Source of the DNA: Roseovarius tolerans
GTDB taxonomy: Bacteria > Pseudomonadota > Alphaproteobacteria > Rhodobacterales > Rhodobacteraceae
Length of the DNA: 64,000 bases
Reading direction: 5' to 3'
NCBI RefSeq assembly: GCF_900109855.1
Contig: NZ_FOBO01000017.1
Location: forward strand, 17,704-81,703
The first letter of the stretch is position 1; every line of letters begins with the position of its first letter. Both the position numbers and the translations under genes were made by a program. Of this stretch, positions 54,461 through 63,599 are shown one piece after another. The notes under the pieces were generated by a model, which did no database searches, was not told the origin of the DNA, and worked only from the letters and a program-made list of their open reading frames with translations.

Positions 54461-55375
54461 ATGGCATGGCAGGCGTTGATTTCTCAGGCGGGGGTGCGGA
54501 TTGCGGGGCATGTGCGGCGCACGCCGGTCACGGGGCTTGATCTGGGCGGGCGTGCGGTCGCGCTCAAGCTGGAGCAGATGCAGCATACCGGGAGTTTCAA
54601 GGCGCGCGGGGCGTTCAACACGCTGTTGCAGGCCGAGGTGCCGGAGGCGGGGATTGTCGCCGCCTCCGGCGGCAATCACGGCGCGGCGGTGGCCTATGCG
54701 GCGGCGGCGCTGGGGCACCGGGCGCGTATCTATGTGCCCGAGATCGCGGGCCCGGCGAAGATCGCGCTTATCCGCGCGCAGGGGGCGGATCTGACGGTGG
54801 TGCCCGGCGCCTATGCCGAGGCCGCCGAGCGCGCCGCCGAATGGCAGGCCGCGACGGGGGCGATGCAGGTGCATCCCTATGATGCCGAGGCGACGGTGGC
54901 CGGGCAGGGCACGGTGATGGCGGAATGGGAGGAGCAGGGGCTATCGGCCGATACGGTGCTGATTGCGGTGGGTGGTGGCGGGCTGATCGCCGGGGCGCTG
55001 GGCTGGCTGGAGGGGCGGCGCAAGGTTGTCGCGGTGGAGCCGGAAACCTCTTGCGCGCTGCACGCCGCGTTGGCGGCCCGTGGGCCGGTCGATGTGGAGG
55101 TCTCGGGGGTGGCGGCCAATGCGCTGGGCGCGCGGCGGATCGGGGAGATCTGCCATGGTCTGGCGCAGGCGCAGGGGATCGAGAGTGTCCTGGTGCCCGA
55201 TGCCGCGATCACCGATGCGCAGGCGCAGTTGTGGCGCGACATGCGGCAATTGGTGGAGCCAGCGGGGGCCACCGCCCTTGCCGCGCTCTTGTGCGGTGCC
55301 TATGTCCCCGAGCCGGGCGAGCGGGTCGCGGTGCTGGTCTGCGGTGGCAACATCGCCCCTGATCCGCTGGCCTGA
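54461..55375 (+). CDS. PLP-dependent serine/threonine dehydratase
   Basis: 304 aa from the ATG at 54461 (AAAGAGG at proper distance; an upstream GTG at 54452 is less likely). The PLP lysine lies in MQHTGSFKARGAFNTLL. The Asn/Gly loops are VAASGGNHGAAVAYAAAALG and LIAVGGGGLIAGALGWLEG, and the C-terminal cofactor contact is LVCGGNIAPD. It deaminates serine or threonine to the oxoacid. It is the short form without a regulatory ACT domain, so not the feedback-regulated IlvA. smpB follows. Confidence 0.92.
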   Translation: MAWQALISQAGVRIAGHVRRTPVTGLDLGGRAVALKLEQMQHTGSFKARGAFNTLLQAEVPEAGIVAASGGNHGAAVAYAAAALGHRARIYVPEIAGPAKIALIRAQGADLTVVPGAYAEAAERAAEWQAATGAMQVHPYDAEATVAGQGTVMAEWEEQGLSADTVLIAVGGGGLIAGALGWLEGRRKVVAVEPETSCALHAALAARGPVDVEVSGVAANALGARRIGEICHGLAQAQGIESVLVPDAAITDAQAQLWRDMRQLVEPAGATALAALLCGAYVPEPGERVAVLVCGGNIAPDPLA

Positions 55376-55423
55376 CCGATGGGTCCGCTGGACAGTGGAT
55401 GCGCGCGGCGATAGGAGGACCGG

Positions 55424-55900
55424 ATGGCCAAGGCAAAGGAAAATCCGAACTACAAGGTGATCGCCGAGAACCGGCGGGCACGTTATGATTATGCGATCGA
55501 GGACGATCTGGAATGCGGGATCATTCTGGAGGGGTCCGAGGTGAAATCGCTGCGCGTCAACAGTGCCAATATCGCCGAGAGCTATGCGATGGTGGAGAAT
55601 GGCGAGCTGTGGCTGGTGAATTCCTATATCGCGCCCTACGAGCAGGCCAAGACATTCGGCCATGACGAAAAGAGGCGGCGCAAGTTGCTGGCCTCGAAGA
55701 AGGAGTTGTCCAAGCTCTGGAGCGAGACGCAGCGCAAGGGCATGACACTGGTGCCGCTGGTGCTGTATTTCAATCATCGCGGCATTGCCAAGCTGAAGAT
55801 CGGCATCGCCAAGGGCAAGAAGAACCACGACAAGCGCGCGACCGATGCCAAGCGCGACTGGAACCGGCAGAAGCAGAGATTGCTGAAAGAGGGGCTGTGA
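55424..55900 (+). CDS. smpB: SsrA-binding protein SmpB
   Basis: 158 aa, the standard SmpB length. It shows [95 protein letters not shown] and the basic C-terminal tail [20 protein letters not shown]. It binds tmRNA and delivers it to stalled ribosomes for trans-translation. No tmRNA gene is seen in the window. Confidence 0.97.
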   Translation: MAKAKENPNYKVIAENRRARYDYAIEDDLECGIILEGSEVKSLRVNSANIAESYAMVENGELWLVNSYIAPYEQAKTFGHDEKRRRKLLASKKELSKLWSETQRKGMTLVPLVLYFNHRGIAKLKIGIAKGKKNHDKRATDAKRDWNRQKQRLLKEGL

Positions 55901-55943
55901 GCGGGGCCGCGCCCCGGTCGTCGGGTCATGGAGGGAGCATGGC

Positions 55944-56225
55944 ATGGAATTGATCCTGAGCCTCATTGCGGGGGCCGTGGGCGGCAATCTGGCGGGCGGT
56001 CTGCTCAGGCCCATGAGCCTTAGTGTGATCGGCAATTCGCTGGCCGGTGTTCTAGGCGGCGGGAGTGCCGCGCATCTCATGGCGATGGCGGGGGCGGGCG
56101 ATCTGGCCGGTCTGGCCGGTGGCGGTGATGCGGGCGTTCTGACAGCCACGATTGTCGCGGGGGCCGTGGGTGGAGGCGCTGTGACGCTAGCCCTCGGGAT
56201 GGTCCGCAGAATGCTGTTCAGGTAA
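55944..56225 (+). CDS. Small Gly/Ala-rich membrane protein
   Basis: 93 aa, with GGAGGGAGC upstream. It has two or three hydrophobic, glycine-rich segments (LILSLIAGAVGGNLAGGLL, LAGVLGGGSAAHLMAMAGAG, VLTATIVAGAVGGGAVTLALGMV) and a basic C-terminus (RRMLFR). It resembles small two-helix membrane proteins found near smpB in roseobacters; I know no function. The spacing of the glycines (GxxxG-like) suggests tight helix packing. It is between smpB and sseA on the same strand. Confidence 0.75.
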   Translation: MELILSLIAGAVGGNLAGGLLRPMSLSVIGNSLAGVLGGGSAAHLMAMAGAGDLAGLAGGGDAGVLTATIVAGAVGGGAVTLALGMVRRMLFR

Positions 56226-56316
56226 GTGCTGCGCCGGTCCGGGTGCGACGGTGCCCGGTCTTGCCCTCTGCGCCGTCAGACTGTAGTCAGACAGGGTCTG
56301 AACCCGGGGGGCGCAT

Positions 56317-57174
56317 ATGGCCACTGATGATCCGAAAACCCTTGTTTCCACCGATTGGCTGGCGGCCCATATGAAGGACCCCGACCTGCGCATTCTTGAC
56401 GGCACCATGTTCATGGCCGCCGAGGGGCGTGACGGGCGCGCCGAATACGAGGCCGGGCATATCCCCGGCGCACGGTTCTTCGATATCGACGATATCAGCG
56501 ATGCGCGCTCGGAGCTGCCGCATATGGCCCCGCCGGTCGAGAAATTTATGTCGAAGCTGCGCGCCATGGGTGTGGGCGACGGGCATCAGGTGGTGGTCTA
56601 TGACGCCAAGGGGCTGTTTTCCGCCGCGCGTGTCTGGTGGCTGTTCCGGCTGATGGGGCAGGAGAATATCGCCGTTCTGGATGGCGGGTTTCCGAAATGG
56701 CAGGCCGAGGGGCGCGCCATCGAGGATATGCCGCCGGTGATCCGCGACCGGCACATGACGGTGCGGCGTCAGAACCACATGGTGAAGGACGTCACGCAGG
56801 TCTCGGCCGCCGCTAAGCTGGGCGATTATGAAATCCTCGATGCCCGCGCTGCCGCGCGTTATCGCGGCGAGGCGCTGGAACCGCGCGAGGGGCTGCGCAG
56901 CGGGCATATTCCGGGATCGAAGAACGTACCCTATACCTCGCTTCTGAACGAGGACATGACGATGAAGGACCCCGATGAGCTGCGCGCAACCCTCGCCGCG
57001 GTTGGGGTCGATATGGCCAAGCCGGTCATCACCTCCTGCGGCTCTGGCGTGACCGCGGCGGTGATCAATCTGGCGCTGGAGCGGGTCGGCAAGACCGATC
57101 ATGCGCTCTATGACGGGTCATGGACCGAATGGGGCGCGTTTCCGACGCTGCCCGTCGCCACTGGAGAGGCATGA
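56317..57174 (+). CDS. sseA: 3-mercaptopyruvate sulfurtransferase
   Basis: 285 aa with two rhodanese domains. The N-terminal domain contains LVSTDWLAAHMKDPDLRILDGTM and HIPGARFFDIDDISD; the C-terminal domain has EILDARAAARYRGEALEPREGLRSGHIPGSKNVPYT and the active-site loop TSCGSGVTAAV (CGSGVT, the mercaptopyruvate type). It transfers sulfur from 3-mercaptopyruvate to a thiophilic acceptor. Its stop overlaps the ATG of the aminotransferase gene (ATGATG), suggesting a shared pathway in cysteine catabolism, because aminotransferases make mercaptopyruvate. Confidence 0.95.
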   Translation: MATDDPKTLVSTDWLAAHMKDPDLRILDGTMFMAAEGRDGRAEYEAGHIPGARFFDIDDISDARSELPHMAPPVEKFMSKLRAMGVGDGHQVVVYDAKGLFSAARVWWLFRLMGQENIAVLDGGFPKWQAEGRAIEDMPPVIRDRHMTVRRQNHMVKDVTQVSAAAKLGDYEILDARAAARYRGEALEPREGLRSGHIPGSKNVPYTSLLNEDMTMKDPDELRATLAAVGVDMAKPVITSCGSGVTAAVINLALERVGKTDHALYDGSWTEWGAFPTLPVATGEA

Positions 57175-58358
57175 TGTTCGAGCAACTCAAGGAAAAACCC
57201 GCTGACAAGATTTTGGCGCTGGGCCAAGCCTATCGCGAGGACCCGCGCGAGACCAAGATCGATCTTGGCGTCGGTGTCTACAAGACGCCCGAAGGCGTGA
57301 CCCCGATCATGCGCGCGGTGAAGACCGCCGAAAAGCAGCTGTGGGAGATCGAGAGCACGAAAGCCTACACCGCGCTGGCCGGGGACCCGGCGTTCACGGA
57401 TGCGATGGTGGGGCTGGTTCTGGGCGATGCGGTGGCGCGTGATCAGGTTTCGACCATCGCCACGCCCGGCGGCACCGGGGCGGTGCGGCAAGCGTTCGAA
57501 CTGGTCCGGATGGTGACCCCGCAGGCACGGGTGTTCGTGTCGGACCCGACTTGGCCCAATCACCTGAGCATTCTTGCGCATCTGGGGATGGAGGTGGTGA
57601 ATTATCGGTATTTCGACAGCGCCACCTGCGCCGTCGATTTCGCCGGGATGCTGACCGATCTGGAAGGTGTGCGCGCGGGCGATGTGGTGCTGCTGCATGG
57701 CTGCTGTCACAACCCGACCGGCGCCAACCTCAACATGACCGAATGGGCGGCGGTGGTGGAACTCTTGAACGCCAAGGGCGCGCTGCCGATGATCGACATC
57801 GCCTATCAGGGCTTTGGCGACGGGCTGGAGGACGACGCGGCGGCGGTGCGGTTCGTGGCGGCGAACTGCCCGGAGATGCTGATCGCGGCAAGCTGTTCCA
57901 AGAATTTCGGCATCTACCGCGAGCGCACCGGTATCCTGATGGCGGTGGCGCAGGATGCGACGCTTGGCAAGATCACGCAGGGCAATCTCGCCTATCTCAA
58001 CCGGCAGAACTATTCCTTTCCGCCCGATCACGGTGCGCGCCTTGTCAGCATGGTTCTGACCGATGCCGATCTGCGCGCCGACTGGCAGGCGGAACTGGAG
58101 GATGTGCGGCTTGGCATGCTGAAATTGCGCGAGCAATTGGCGGGCGAGTTGCAGCGGCTGTCGTGCTCTGACCGCTTCGGGTTCATCGCGCAGCATCGCG
58201 GCATGTTCTCGCGGCTGGGGGCGACGCCCGAGCAGGTGGAGCGGCTGCGCGAGGATCATGCGATTTACATGATCGGTGATAGTCGGATCAACATCGCCGG
58301 TCTGAATTCCGAGACCGTGCCGATTCTCGCCCGGGCGATGATCGACGCGGGCGTCTAG
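57174..58358 (+). CDS. Aromatic/aspartate aminotransferase (class I, TyrB type)
   Basis: 394 aa from the ATG at 57174 (57171 is also possible), overlapping the sseA stop. It starts MFEQLKEKPADKILALGQAYREDPRETKIDLGVGVYK, as in proteobacterial AspC/TyrB. PLP contacts are TWPNHLSIL, LHGCCHNPTGANL, MIDIAYQGFGDGL and the Schiff-base Lys in ASCSKNFGIYRERTG. The carboxylate Arg region is MIGDSRINIAGL. It transaminates aspartate, aromatic or, given sseA, possibly cysteine to mercaptopyruvate (inference). Confidence 0.94.
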   Translation: MFEQLKEKPADKILALGQAYREDPRETKIDLGVGVYKTPEGVTPIMRAVKTAEKQLWEIESTKAYTALAGDPAFTDAMVGLVLGDAVARDQVSTIATPGGTGAVRQAFELVRMVTPQARVFVSDPTWPNHLSILAHLGMEVVNYRYFDSATCAVDFAGMLTDLEGVRAGDVVLLHGCCHNPTGANLNMTEWAAVVELLNAKGALPMIDIAYQGFGDGLEDDAAAVRFVAANCPEMLIAASCSKNFGIYRERTGILMAVAQDATLGKITQGNLAYLNRQNYSFPPDHGARLVSMVLTDADLRADWQAELEDVRLGMLKLREQLAGELQRLSCSDRFGFIAQHRGMFSRLGATPEQVERLREDHAIYMIGDSRINIAGLNSETVPILARAMIDAGV

Positions 58359-58381
58359 GGCAGAGCGGGGCGGGCAGGCAT

Positions 58382-59389
58382 GTGACGCAAGAGGTCGTCT
58401 TCATCTGTCGCAGGCGGCTGTGGCGCGCCGGCTCCAAGATCATGCGCTGCGATCAGCTGGCGGATATCGGGCGGCGGTATCTGGGCGATCGGTACACATT
58501 TGCAGTGCGGGCGCTGCCCAATCTGGAGACCGAGGCCGGGGCGCATGCCTTTGCCGAGAGCCTGTCGGGACGGATCGTGATCCTGCTCAAGGGCACGGGG
58601 GCGATTCTCGGCGAGGCAGGGATGGAGATGCTGCGCGGCCGGACGCGGGGCGTCGGGATCGATTATGTGGATGCGCGCGCCCGAGATTGCTTTTCGCCCT
58701 TTGCCGATCTGCATATCGCGGCCTCGCGCAAGGGTGAGGCGATCTTGAACCGGGTTCTGGCGCGCCGGGGGGCGGGGGATGGGCGCGCGGGTGTCGCGCA
58801 TCTGACGCATCATTATGATCCGCGCCTTGTCGGGCGGCAGATGGAGGACCCGGGTGGCCTGCGGGCCGTCTATCTGGGCCATCCGCATAACGTCTACATT
58901 CCCGATCTCATCACGGCGCATGTCACGCGGATCGACGCGGGCGGTGAGGGCGGGATCGAGGCTGGGTTCGACCGGCTGTGCGGGTTCAACCTGCATTACG
59001 CGATCCGCCCGCCGGACCATCTTCAGACGCTGGCGCGCGACCTTGCGAAACCGTTTACCAAGGGGTTCACCGCCGCCGCCTTCGGGGCGAATGTGATGGT
59101 CACGCGCGACACTGATGATGCGGAGTTTTACCTGGGCCGGGATTATCCGTTTCTGGTCGAGGATCATGCGCCCGCCACGATTGCCGAGGCGTTTGCGCGG
59201 GCGCAGGGCATTTACGATACTGCCGACTGGCATGTGGCGCGGGACCGGATGCGCCACCTGCGTGACCTGTCCGCGCCCGCGCAGGTGGCGCGCGAGTTGG
59301 ATGTGATCCTGTCGCGGCTGATGGTGCGCGATGCGGTGGGATTGCCGAAAACAAAAGGGGCGGCCCCTGTGAGCCGCCCCCCGGTTTGA
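58382..59389 (+). CDS. Unrecognised conserved-looking 335-aa protein
   Basis: Starts at GTG 58382. Soluble, no signal peptide, no obvious membrane segment. Segments that look constrained are VVFICRRRLWRAGSKIMRCDQLADIGRRYLG, RIVILLKGTGAILGEAGMEMLRG, IDYVDARARDCFSPFADLHIAASRKGEA, YLGHPHNVYIPD and FTAAAFGANVMVTRDTDDAEFYLGRDYPFLVED. The alternation of strands and loops could be a GT-B-like glycosyltransferase fold, but I cannot place it in a family with confidence. It shares its 3' end with a terminator that works for the convergent fasciclin gene. It follows the aminotransferase by 23 bp. Confidence 0.6.
   Translation: MTQEVVFICRRRLWRAGSKIMRCDQLADIGRRYLGDRYTFAVRALPNLETEAGAHAFAESLSGRIVILLKGTGAILGEAGMEMLRGRTRGVGIDYVDARARDCFSPFADLHIAASRKGEAILNRVLARRGAGDGRAGVAHLTHHYDPRLVGRQMEDPGGLRAVYLGHPHNVYIPDLITAHVTRIDAGGEGGIEAGFDRLCGFNLHYAIRPPDHLQTLARDLAKPFTKGFTAAAFGANVMVTRDTDDAEFYLGRDYPFLVEDHAPATIAEAFARAQGIYDTADWHVARDRMRHLRDLSAPAQVARELDVILSRLMVRDAVGLPKTKGAAPVSRPPV
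59357..59380 (-). terminator. Terminator of the fasciclin gene, inside the 3' end of the 335-aa gene
   Basis: GGGGCGGC (59357-59364) and GCCGCCCC (59373-59380) form a perfect 8-bp stem. On the minus-strand transcript it is followed by UUUUGUUUUC, a good U-tract. It therefore ends the convergent fasciclin transcript while lying within the last codons of the plus-strand gene. Confidence 0.8.
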
Positions 59390-59402
59390 GTGCGCTGCGC
59401 GC

Positions 59403-59882
59403 TTAATTGGGCATGATCACCCCGTCGATGACGTGAATGACACCGTTGCTGGCCTCGATATCGGCCTGCACCACGTTGGCGCCGTCGACGGTGACACCGC
59501 CCTCGGTGCCGATGGTGACCTCGCCGCCCTCAACGGTGGCGGCGGTCATGCCGTCGCTGAGGTCGCCCGACATGACCTTGCCCGGCACCACGTGGTAGGT
59601 GAGGATCGAGGTCAGTTTGTCCTTGTTCTCGGGCTTGAGCAGGTCTTCGACCGTGCCTTCGGGCAGCGCCGCGAAGGCCTCGTTTGTTGGAGCGAAGACA
59701 GTGAACGGGCCTTCGCCCTTGAGCGTCTCGACAAGGTCTGCGGCCTGCACGGCGGCGACGAGGGTGGAGAAACTGTCATTGCCTGCGGCGATATCGACGA
59801 TGTCCTTGGAATGGTCATCGGCGAAGGCGGGGCCTGCCATCAGGGTGGCTGCGGTCAAGGCAAGATAGGTTCTGCGAAACAT
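59403..59882 (-). CDS. Secreted fasciclin (FAS1) domain protein
   Basis: 159 aa from the ATG at 59882, the only start that puts the signal peptide ([17 protein letters not shown]) at the N-terminus. A single FAS1 domain follows: [47 protein letters not shown] (H1 box), [15 protein letters not shown], and [22 protein letters not shown] (H2 box with NGVIHVID). FAS1 proteins act in adhesion or surface interaction, mostly uncharacterised in bacteria. A terminator lies directly downstream. Confidence 0.94.
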   Translation of the reverse strand: MFRRTYLALTAATLMAGPAFADDHSKDIVDIAAGNDSFSTLVAAVQAADLVETLKGEGPFTVFAPTNEAFAALPEGTVEDLLKPENKDKLTSILTYHVVPGKVMSGDLSDGMTAATVEGGEVTIGTEGGVTVDGANVVQADIEASNGVIHVIDGVIMPN

Positions 59883-60266
59883 GTGTGTCGTCTCCCTTTT
59901 GAGCATCAGTTTCATATGATGCCTGCGTGGCATCATGGCAGGACTTACGCGCCAAACGTGCGACTGGTTCACAGGGGATTTCCGCCGATGCGATTTGACG
60001 AATTCGGGTGGCTCGCTAAGCTTCGTCGCCTTGTAACATCCAATCACGTTTTTGTGATATTGCGGAAAATCGCCTGCGTTTCAGGGGCGTTTCAAACGGG
60101 CTGTCCTGTGATTGTGCCGCGCCCGGGCAAATGGCCCGGATGGCGTGATAACGCCCTGTCACAGGCCTGTGCCGGGTGATTTCACGGCTTGCCTGCCCCC
60201 TGTGAAAGGCGCAGTTTGCAAGGCGTGACCGCGCGCGCGGGAGATTGGATCATTGGAGATTTCAAA

Positions 60267-61760
60267 ATGGGGTATGTGACGCAGATCCTTGAGGTTCTGG
60301 CGCTGTTGTTCGTGTTGCTTCTGGGGACGGTCGTTCTGGTCGCGGTGCTTTTCTACATCCTCGACAAGACGCAGCCCGGCGACGCGATCCGGCGCAATTA
60401 TCCGGTGATCGGGCGGTTTCGCGGGCTGTTCACCAAGCTGGGCGAATTTTTCCGGCAGTATTTCTTTGCGATGGACCGCGAGGAGATGCCGTTCAACCGC
60501 GCGCAGCGGGATTGGGTGAGCCATGCCACCAAGGGCAAGGGCAACACGATCGCGTTCGGCTCGACCCGCAATCTCGGGGTGCCGGGCACGCCGATCTTTG
60601 TACCCGCCGCCTTTCCGCCGCTTGATGATCAGTTCGCGGTGACAGCGCCGATGGAGATCGGGCCGACGGCGGCGATTCCCTACAAGGCCAAGTCGATCTT
60701 CAACGTCTCGGGCATGAGCTATGGCGCGATTTCGCGCCCGGCGGTCGAGGCGCTGAGCCGGGGCGCGGCGAAGGCGGGCATCTGGCTCAATACCGGCGAG
60801 GGCGGGGTGAGCCCGTTCCACTTCAAAGGGGGCTGTGATCTGGTCTATCAGATCGGCACGGCGAAATACGGCGTGCGCGATGCGCTGGGCAAGCTAAGCG
60901 ATGAGCGCCTGCGCGAGGTGTCGGACAATCCCTGTATCAAGATGTTCGAATTGAAGCTGGCGCAGGGGGCCAAGCCCGGCAAGGGCGGCATCCTGCCCGG
61001 TGAGAAGGTCAATTCCGAGATCGCCGATATCCGCGGCATCGAGATCGGCAAGGACAGCATTTCGCCCAACCGCCATGCCGAGATCAACGACTTCGGCGAG
61101 CTCTTGGACATGATCGTGCATATCCGCGAGGTGACGGGGCGGCCCGTCGGCTTCAAGACCGTGGTCGGATCGTCGGAGGCGTGGGAGGCGATGTTCGAGT
61201 TGATCGTCGCGCGCGGCACCGATTGCGCGCCTGATTTCATCACCATTGATGGCGGCGAGGGCGGCACCGGGGCCGCGCCCATGCCGCTGATGGATCTGGT
61301 CGGCATGCCCATTCGCGAGGCCTTGCCGCGCATGGTGGACCTGCGTGACCGTTACGGCCTCAAGGAGCGCATCCGGATGATCGCGAGCGGCAAGCTGATC
61401 AACCCGGGCGACGTGGCTTGGGCGCTCTGTGCCGGGGCGGATTTCGTGACCTCGGCGCGCGGCTTCATGTTCTCGCTGGGCTGTATTCAGGCGCTGAAGT
61501 GCAATCGCAATACCTGTCCCACCGGGATCACCACCCATGACAAGCATCTGCAGCGCGGGCTGGTTGTCGAGGATAAATACGTGAAGGTCGCCAGTTACGC
61601 GCAATCGGTGATCAAGGAGGTCGAGATGATCGCCCATTCCGTGGGCGTGGCCGAACCGCGCCAGATGCGGCGGCGGCATGTGCGTCTGGTGCAGGCCGAT
61701 GGCACCTCGATTCCGTTCAACAAGATCCGGCCAAGTTACAACCCGGACGCGGCATTGTGA
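60267..61760 (+). CDS. Membrane-anchored glutamate-synthase-like FMN protein
   Basis: 497 aa from the ATG at 60267. An N-terminal membrane anchor (VLALLFVLLLGTVVLVAVLFYIL) is followed by the FMN-binding domain of glutamate synthase: FNVSGMSYGAISRPAVEALSRGAAKAG, LNTGEGGVSPFHFKGG, IDGGEGGTGAAPMPLMDLVGMP, IRMIASGKLINPGDVAWALCAGADFV and the [3Fe-4S] cysteines GCIQALKCNRNTCPTGI (C-x5-C-x4-C). The amidotransferase and NAD(P)H parts are absent, so it is not GOGAT itself. Similar proteins form a separate 'FMN-binding glutamate synthase family' with unknown substrate. Confidence 0.92.
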   Translation: MGYVTQILEVLALLFVLLLGTVVLVAVLFYILDKTQPGDAIRRNYPVIGRFRGLFTKLGEFFRQYFFAMDREEMPFNRAQRDWVSHATKGKGNTIAFGSTRNLGVPGTPIFVPAAFPPLDDQFAVTAPMEIGPTAAIPYKAKSIFNVSGMSYGAISRPAVEALSRGAAKAGIWLNTGEGGVSPFHFKGGCDLVYQIGTAKYGVRDALGKLSDERLREVSDNPCIKMFELKLAQGAKPGKGGILPGEKVNSEIADIRGIEIGKDSISPNRHAEINDFGELLDMIVHIREVTGRPVGFKTVVGSSEAWEAMFELIVARGTDCAPDFITIDGGEGGTGAAPMPLMDLVGMPIREALPRMVDLRDRYGLKERIRMIASGKLINPGDVAWALCAGADFVTSARGFMFSLGCIQALKCNRNTCPTGITTHDKHLQRGLVVEDKYVKVASYAQSVIKEVEMIAHSVGVAEPRQMRRRHVRLVQADGTSIPFNKIRPSYNPDAAL

Positions 61761-61836
61761 TCGGGTGATCTGAAACCCTTGGCTGGCATGACGCGTGTCT
61801 CTCTCTATATGAGAGGTAACCGATCAGGAGGATGAC

Positions 61837-62742
61837 ATGGCCAACCGCTGGACAAATACGCTGCGCGAGCGTGACGTGACCCCCGAGGGCGTCTATCTCA
61901 ATCGACGGCAGATGATTGCGGGGGCAGCGGGCCTTGGCCTCATTGGTGGGGCCGGGGGCGCGCAGGCGCAGGAGGATGCGCTGGAGGCGAATAGCTGGGA
62001 GGATATCACCAGCTACAACAATTACTACGAGTTCGGCACCGACAAGGGCGACCCGGCCCGCTATGCCGACGCGCTGACCATCGAGCAGTGGAGCGTGCGC
62101 ATCGACGGGATGGTGGACAAGCCCGGCGATTATGCCTTTGACGAGATCATGGCGAAGATGACGGTCGAGGAACGGCTCTACCGGTTCCGCTGTGTCGAGG
62201 CGTGGTCGATGGTGGTGCCGTGGAACGGGTTTGAACTGGCGGATCTGCTTGAGTTGGCCGGGGTGCAATCAGGTGCCAAATACGTGGCTTTCGAGACCGT
62301 GCTGCGCCCCGATGAGATGCCCGGTGTGCGCTATCCCGTTCTGGACTGGCCCTATGTCGAGGGGCTGCGGCTGGATGAGGCGATGCACCCGCTGACGATC
62401 ATGGCCACCGGCATCTATGGCCGCGACATCCCCAATCAGAACGGCGCGCCGCTGCGTCTGATCGTGCCGTGGAAATACGGGTTCAAGTCGATCAAGTCGG
62501 TGGTGCGGATCACCCTGACCGACGCGGAGCCGCCGACCAGCTGGAACAAGGCCAATCCGCGCGAATACGGGTTCTATTCCAACGTGAACCCCGAGGTCGA
62601 TCACCCGCGCTGGTCGCAGGCCACCGAGCGGCGCATCGGCGGCGGGCTGTTCTCGCCGCGCATTCCGACGCTGATGTTCAACGGCTATGGCGACGAGGTG
62701 GCGGGGCTCTATGAGGGCATGGACCTGACCCAGAAATTCTGA
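61837..62742 (+). CDS. msrP: Protein-methionine-sulfoxide reductase catalytic subunit MsrP
   Basis: 301 aa. A twin-arginine signal is present ([25 protein letters not shown]). The molybdopterin domain has [38 protein letters not shown] (Cys ligand of Mo), [20 protein letters not shown] [27 protein letters not shown] and [18 protein letters not shown]. It repairs oxidised methionines in periplasmic proteins with MsrQ. AGGAGG precedes the ATG. Its stop overlaps the msrQ start (TGATG), so the two are coupled. Confidence 0.96.
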   Translation: MANRWTNTLRERDVTPEGVYLNRRQMIAGAAGLGLIGGAGGAQAQEDALEANSWEDITSYNNYYEFGTDKGDPARYADALTIEQWSVRIDGMVDKPGDYAFDEIMAKMTVEERLYRFRCVEAWSMVVPWNGFELADLLELAGVQSGAKYVAFETVLRPDEMPGVRYPVLDWPYVEGLRLDEAMHPLTIMATGIYGRDIPNQNGAPLRLIVPWKYGFKSIKSVVRITLTDAEPPTSWNKANPREYGFYSNVNPEVDHPRWSQATERRIGGGLFSPRIPTLMFNGYGDEVAGLYEGMDLTQKF

Positions 62743-63344
62743 TGCTGGTGGACCGGATCAATGCCGTGGCACGGCGCGTGCCGGTCTGGTCGGTGTGGCT
62801 GATCCTGTTGGTGCCCGCGGTCTGGACGTTCTGGCTCGGCCTGACAGGGGGCCTTGGGGCGGAACCGATCAAGGCGCTGGAGCGGGAATTGGGCGAGGTC
62901 GCGCTGCAACTGGTGATTCTGGGCCTCTGCATCACGCCGCTGCGGCGGTTTCTCGGGGTCAACCTGATCCGGTTTCGCCGGGCGATCGGGTTGCTGACGT
63001 TCACCTATGTGGGGCTGCATCTGCTGGTCTGGCTGGTGCTCGACGTGCAAATCCTGGCGCAGATCTGGGCCGATATCGTCAAGCGGCCCTATGTGACGGT
63101 GGGGTTCACCGCCTTCCTGTTGATGATTCCCCTCGCTCTGACCTCGAATGACTGGTCTCTGCGCCGCCTCGGGCCGCGCTGGCGAAGGTTGCACAAGCTG
63201 ACCTACGGGGTGGCGGTGCTGGGTGCTGTGCATTTCATCTGGCTGAGCAAGGGGTTTCAGATCGAGCCATTGATTTACCTGTCGGCGATTCTGGGGCTGC
63301 TGGCGCTGCGGTGGCGCGTAAGGCGGCGGGTGCAGCGCGCGTGA
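62742..63344 (+). CDS. msrQ: Protein-methionine-sulfoxide reductase heme-binding subunit MsrQ
   Basis: 200 aa integral membrane b-type cytochrome with about six helices, e.g. VWLILLVPAVWTFWLGLTGG, YVGLHLLVWLVLDVQI and VAVLGAVHFIWL. It contains the conserved LGLCITPLRRFLG-like motif and the histidines for heme binding (GLHLLVWL, RRLHKLTYGVAVLGAVHF). It receives electrons from quinones or flavin and reduces MsrP. The gene overlaps msrP and lies at the right end of the coding part of the window. Confidence 0.96.
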   Translation: MLVDRINAVARRVPVWSVWLILLVPAVWTFWLGLTGGLGAEPIKALERELGEVALQLVILGLCITPLRRFLGVNLIRFRRAIGLLTFTYVGLHLLVWLVLDVQILAQIWADIVKRPYVTVGFTAFLLMIPLALTSNDWSLRRLGPRWRRLHKLTYGVAVLGAVHFIWLSKGFQIEPLIYLSAILGLLALRWRVRRRVQRA

Positions 63345-63566
63345 GTCGGCCCGTAGAGCCCGAAATCCTGCCGGGTCTTCGGGGCAAATCACGCTCTGTT
63401 GGGGGTAACTCTGTGGATAACCCCATATGTAGAAATAGCGCGAAATTGACATCGAAATAAAGTTGCGCGCGCCACTCTGAAATCGACGTTAATTTTCCTT
63501 AACCTCTTAAATTCACGACAAAATCCGCTTCTTTGAAAAAAACATGACAAAAGGAGAAAAAGGGGG
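63345..63566 (+). other. AT-rich region upstream of the rRNA promoter with a single DnaA-box sequence
   Basis: No gene seen. TGTGGATAA at 63412-63420 is the reverse complement of the perfect DnaA box TTATCCACA. Two AT-rich stretches, around 63480-63510 and 63525-63560, directly precede the rRNA promoter and could act as an UP element. Confidence 0.5.
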
Positions 63567-63595
63567 TTGCGGGTTTGGTGAGCTAACCGTAAAAG
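63567..63595 (+). promoter_or_regulatory. Probable rRNA operon promoter
   Basis: TTGCGG (63567-63572), a 17-bp spacer and TAAAAG (63590-63595), preceded by AT-rich DNA and a G run. It lies at the head of a long non-coding leader that carries rRNA-leader hallmarks. The assignment is by pattern only; other initiation sites could exist. Confidence 0.6.
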
Positions 63596-63599
63596 CCCT

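Noticed and set aside
60267..61760. Glutamate synthase large subunit
   Set aside because: The N-terminal glutamine amidotransferase and the C-terminal domain are absent and a membrane anchor is present, so it is a GOGAT-like paralogue only.
63412..63420. Replication origin
   Set aside because: A single DnaA box without a cluster, and the region is better explained as the upstream part of an rRNA promoter.
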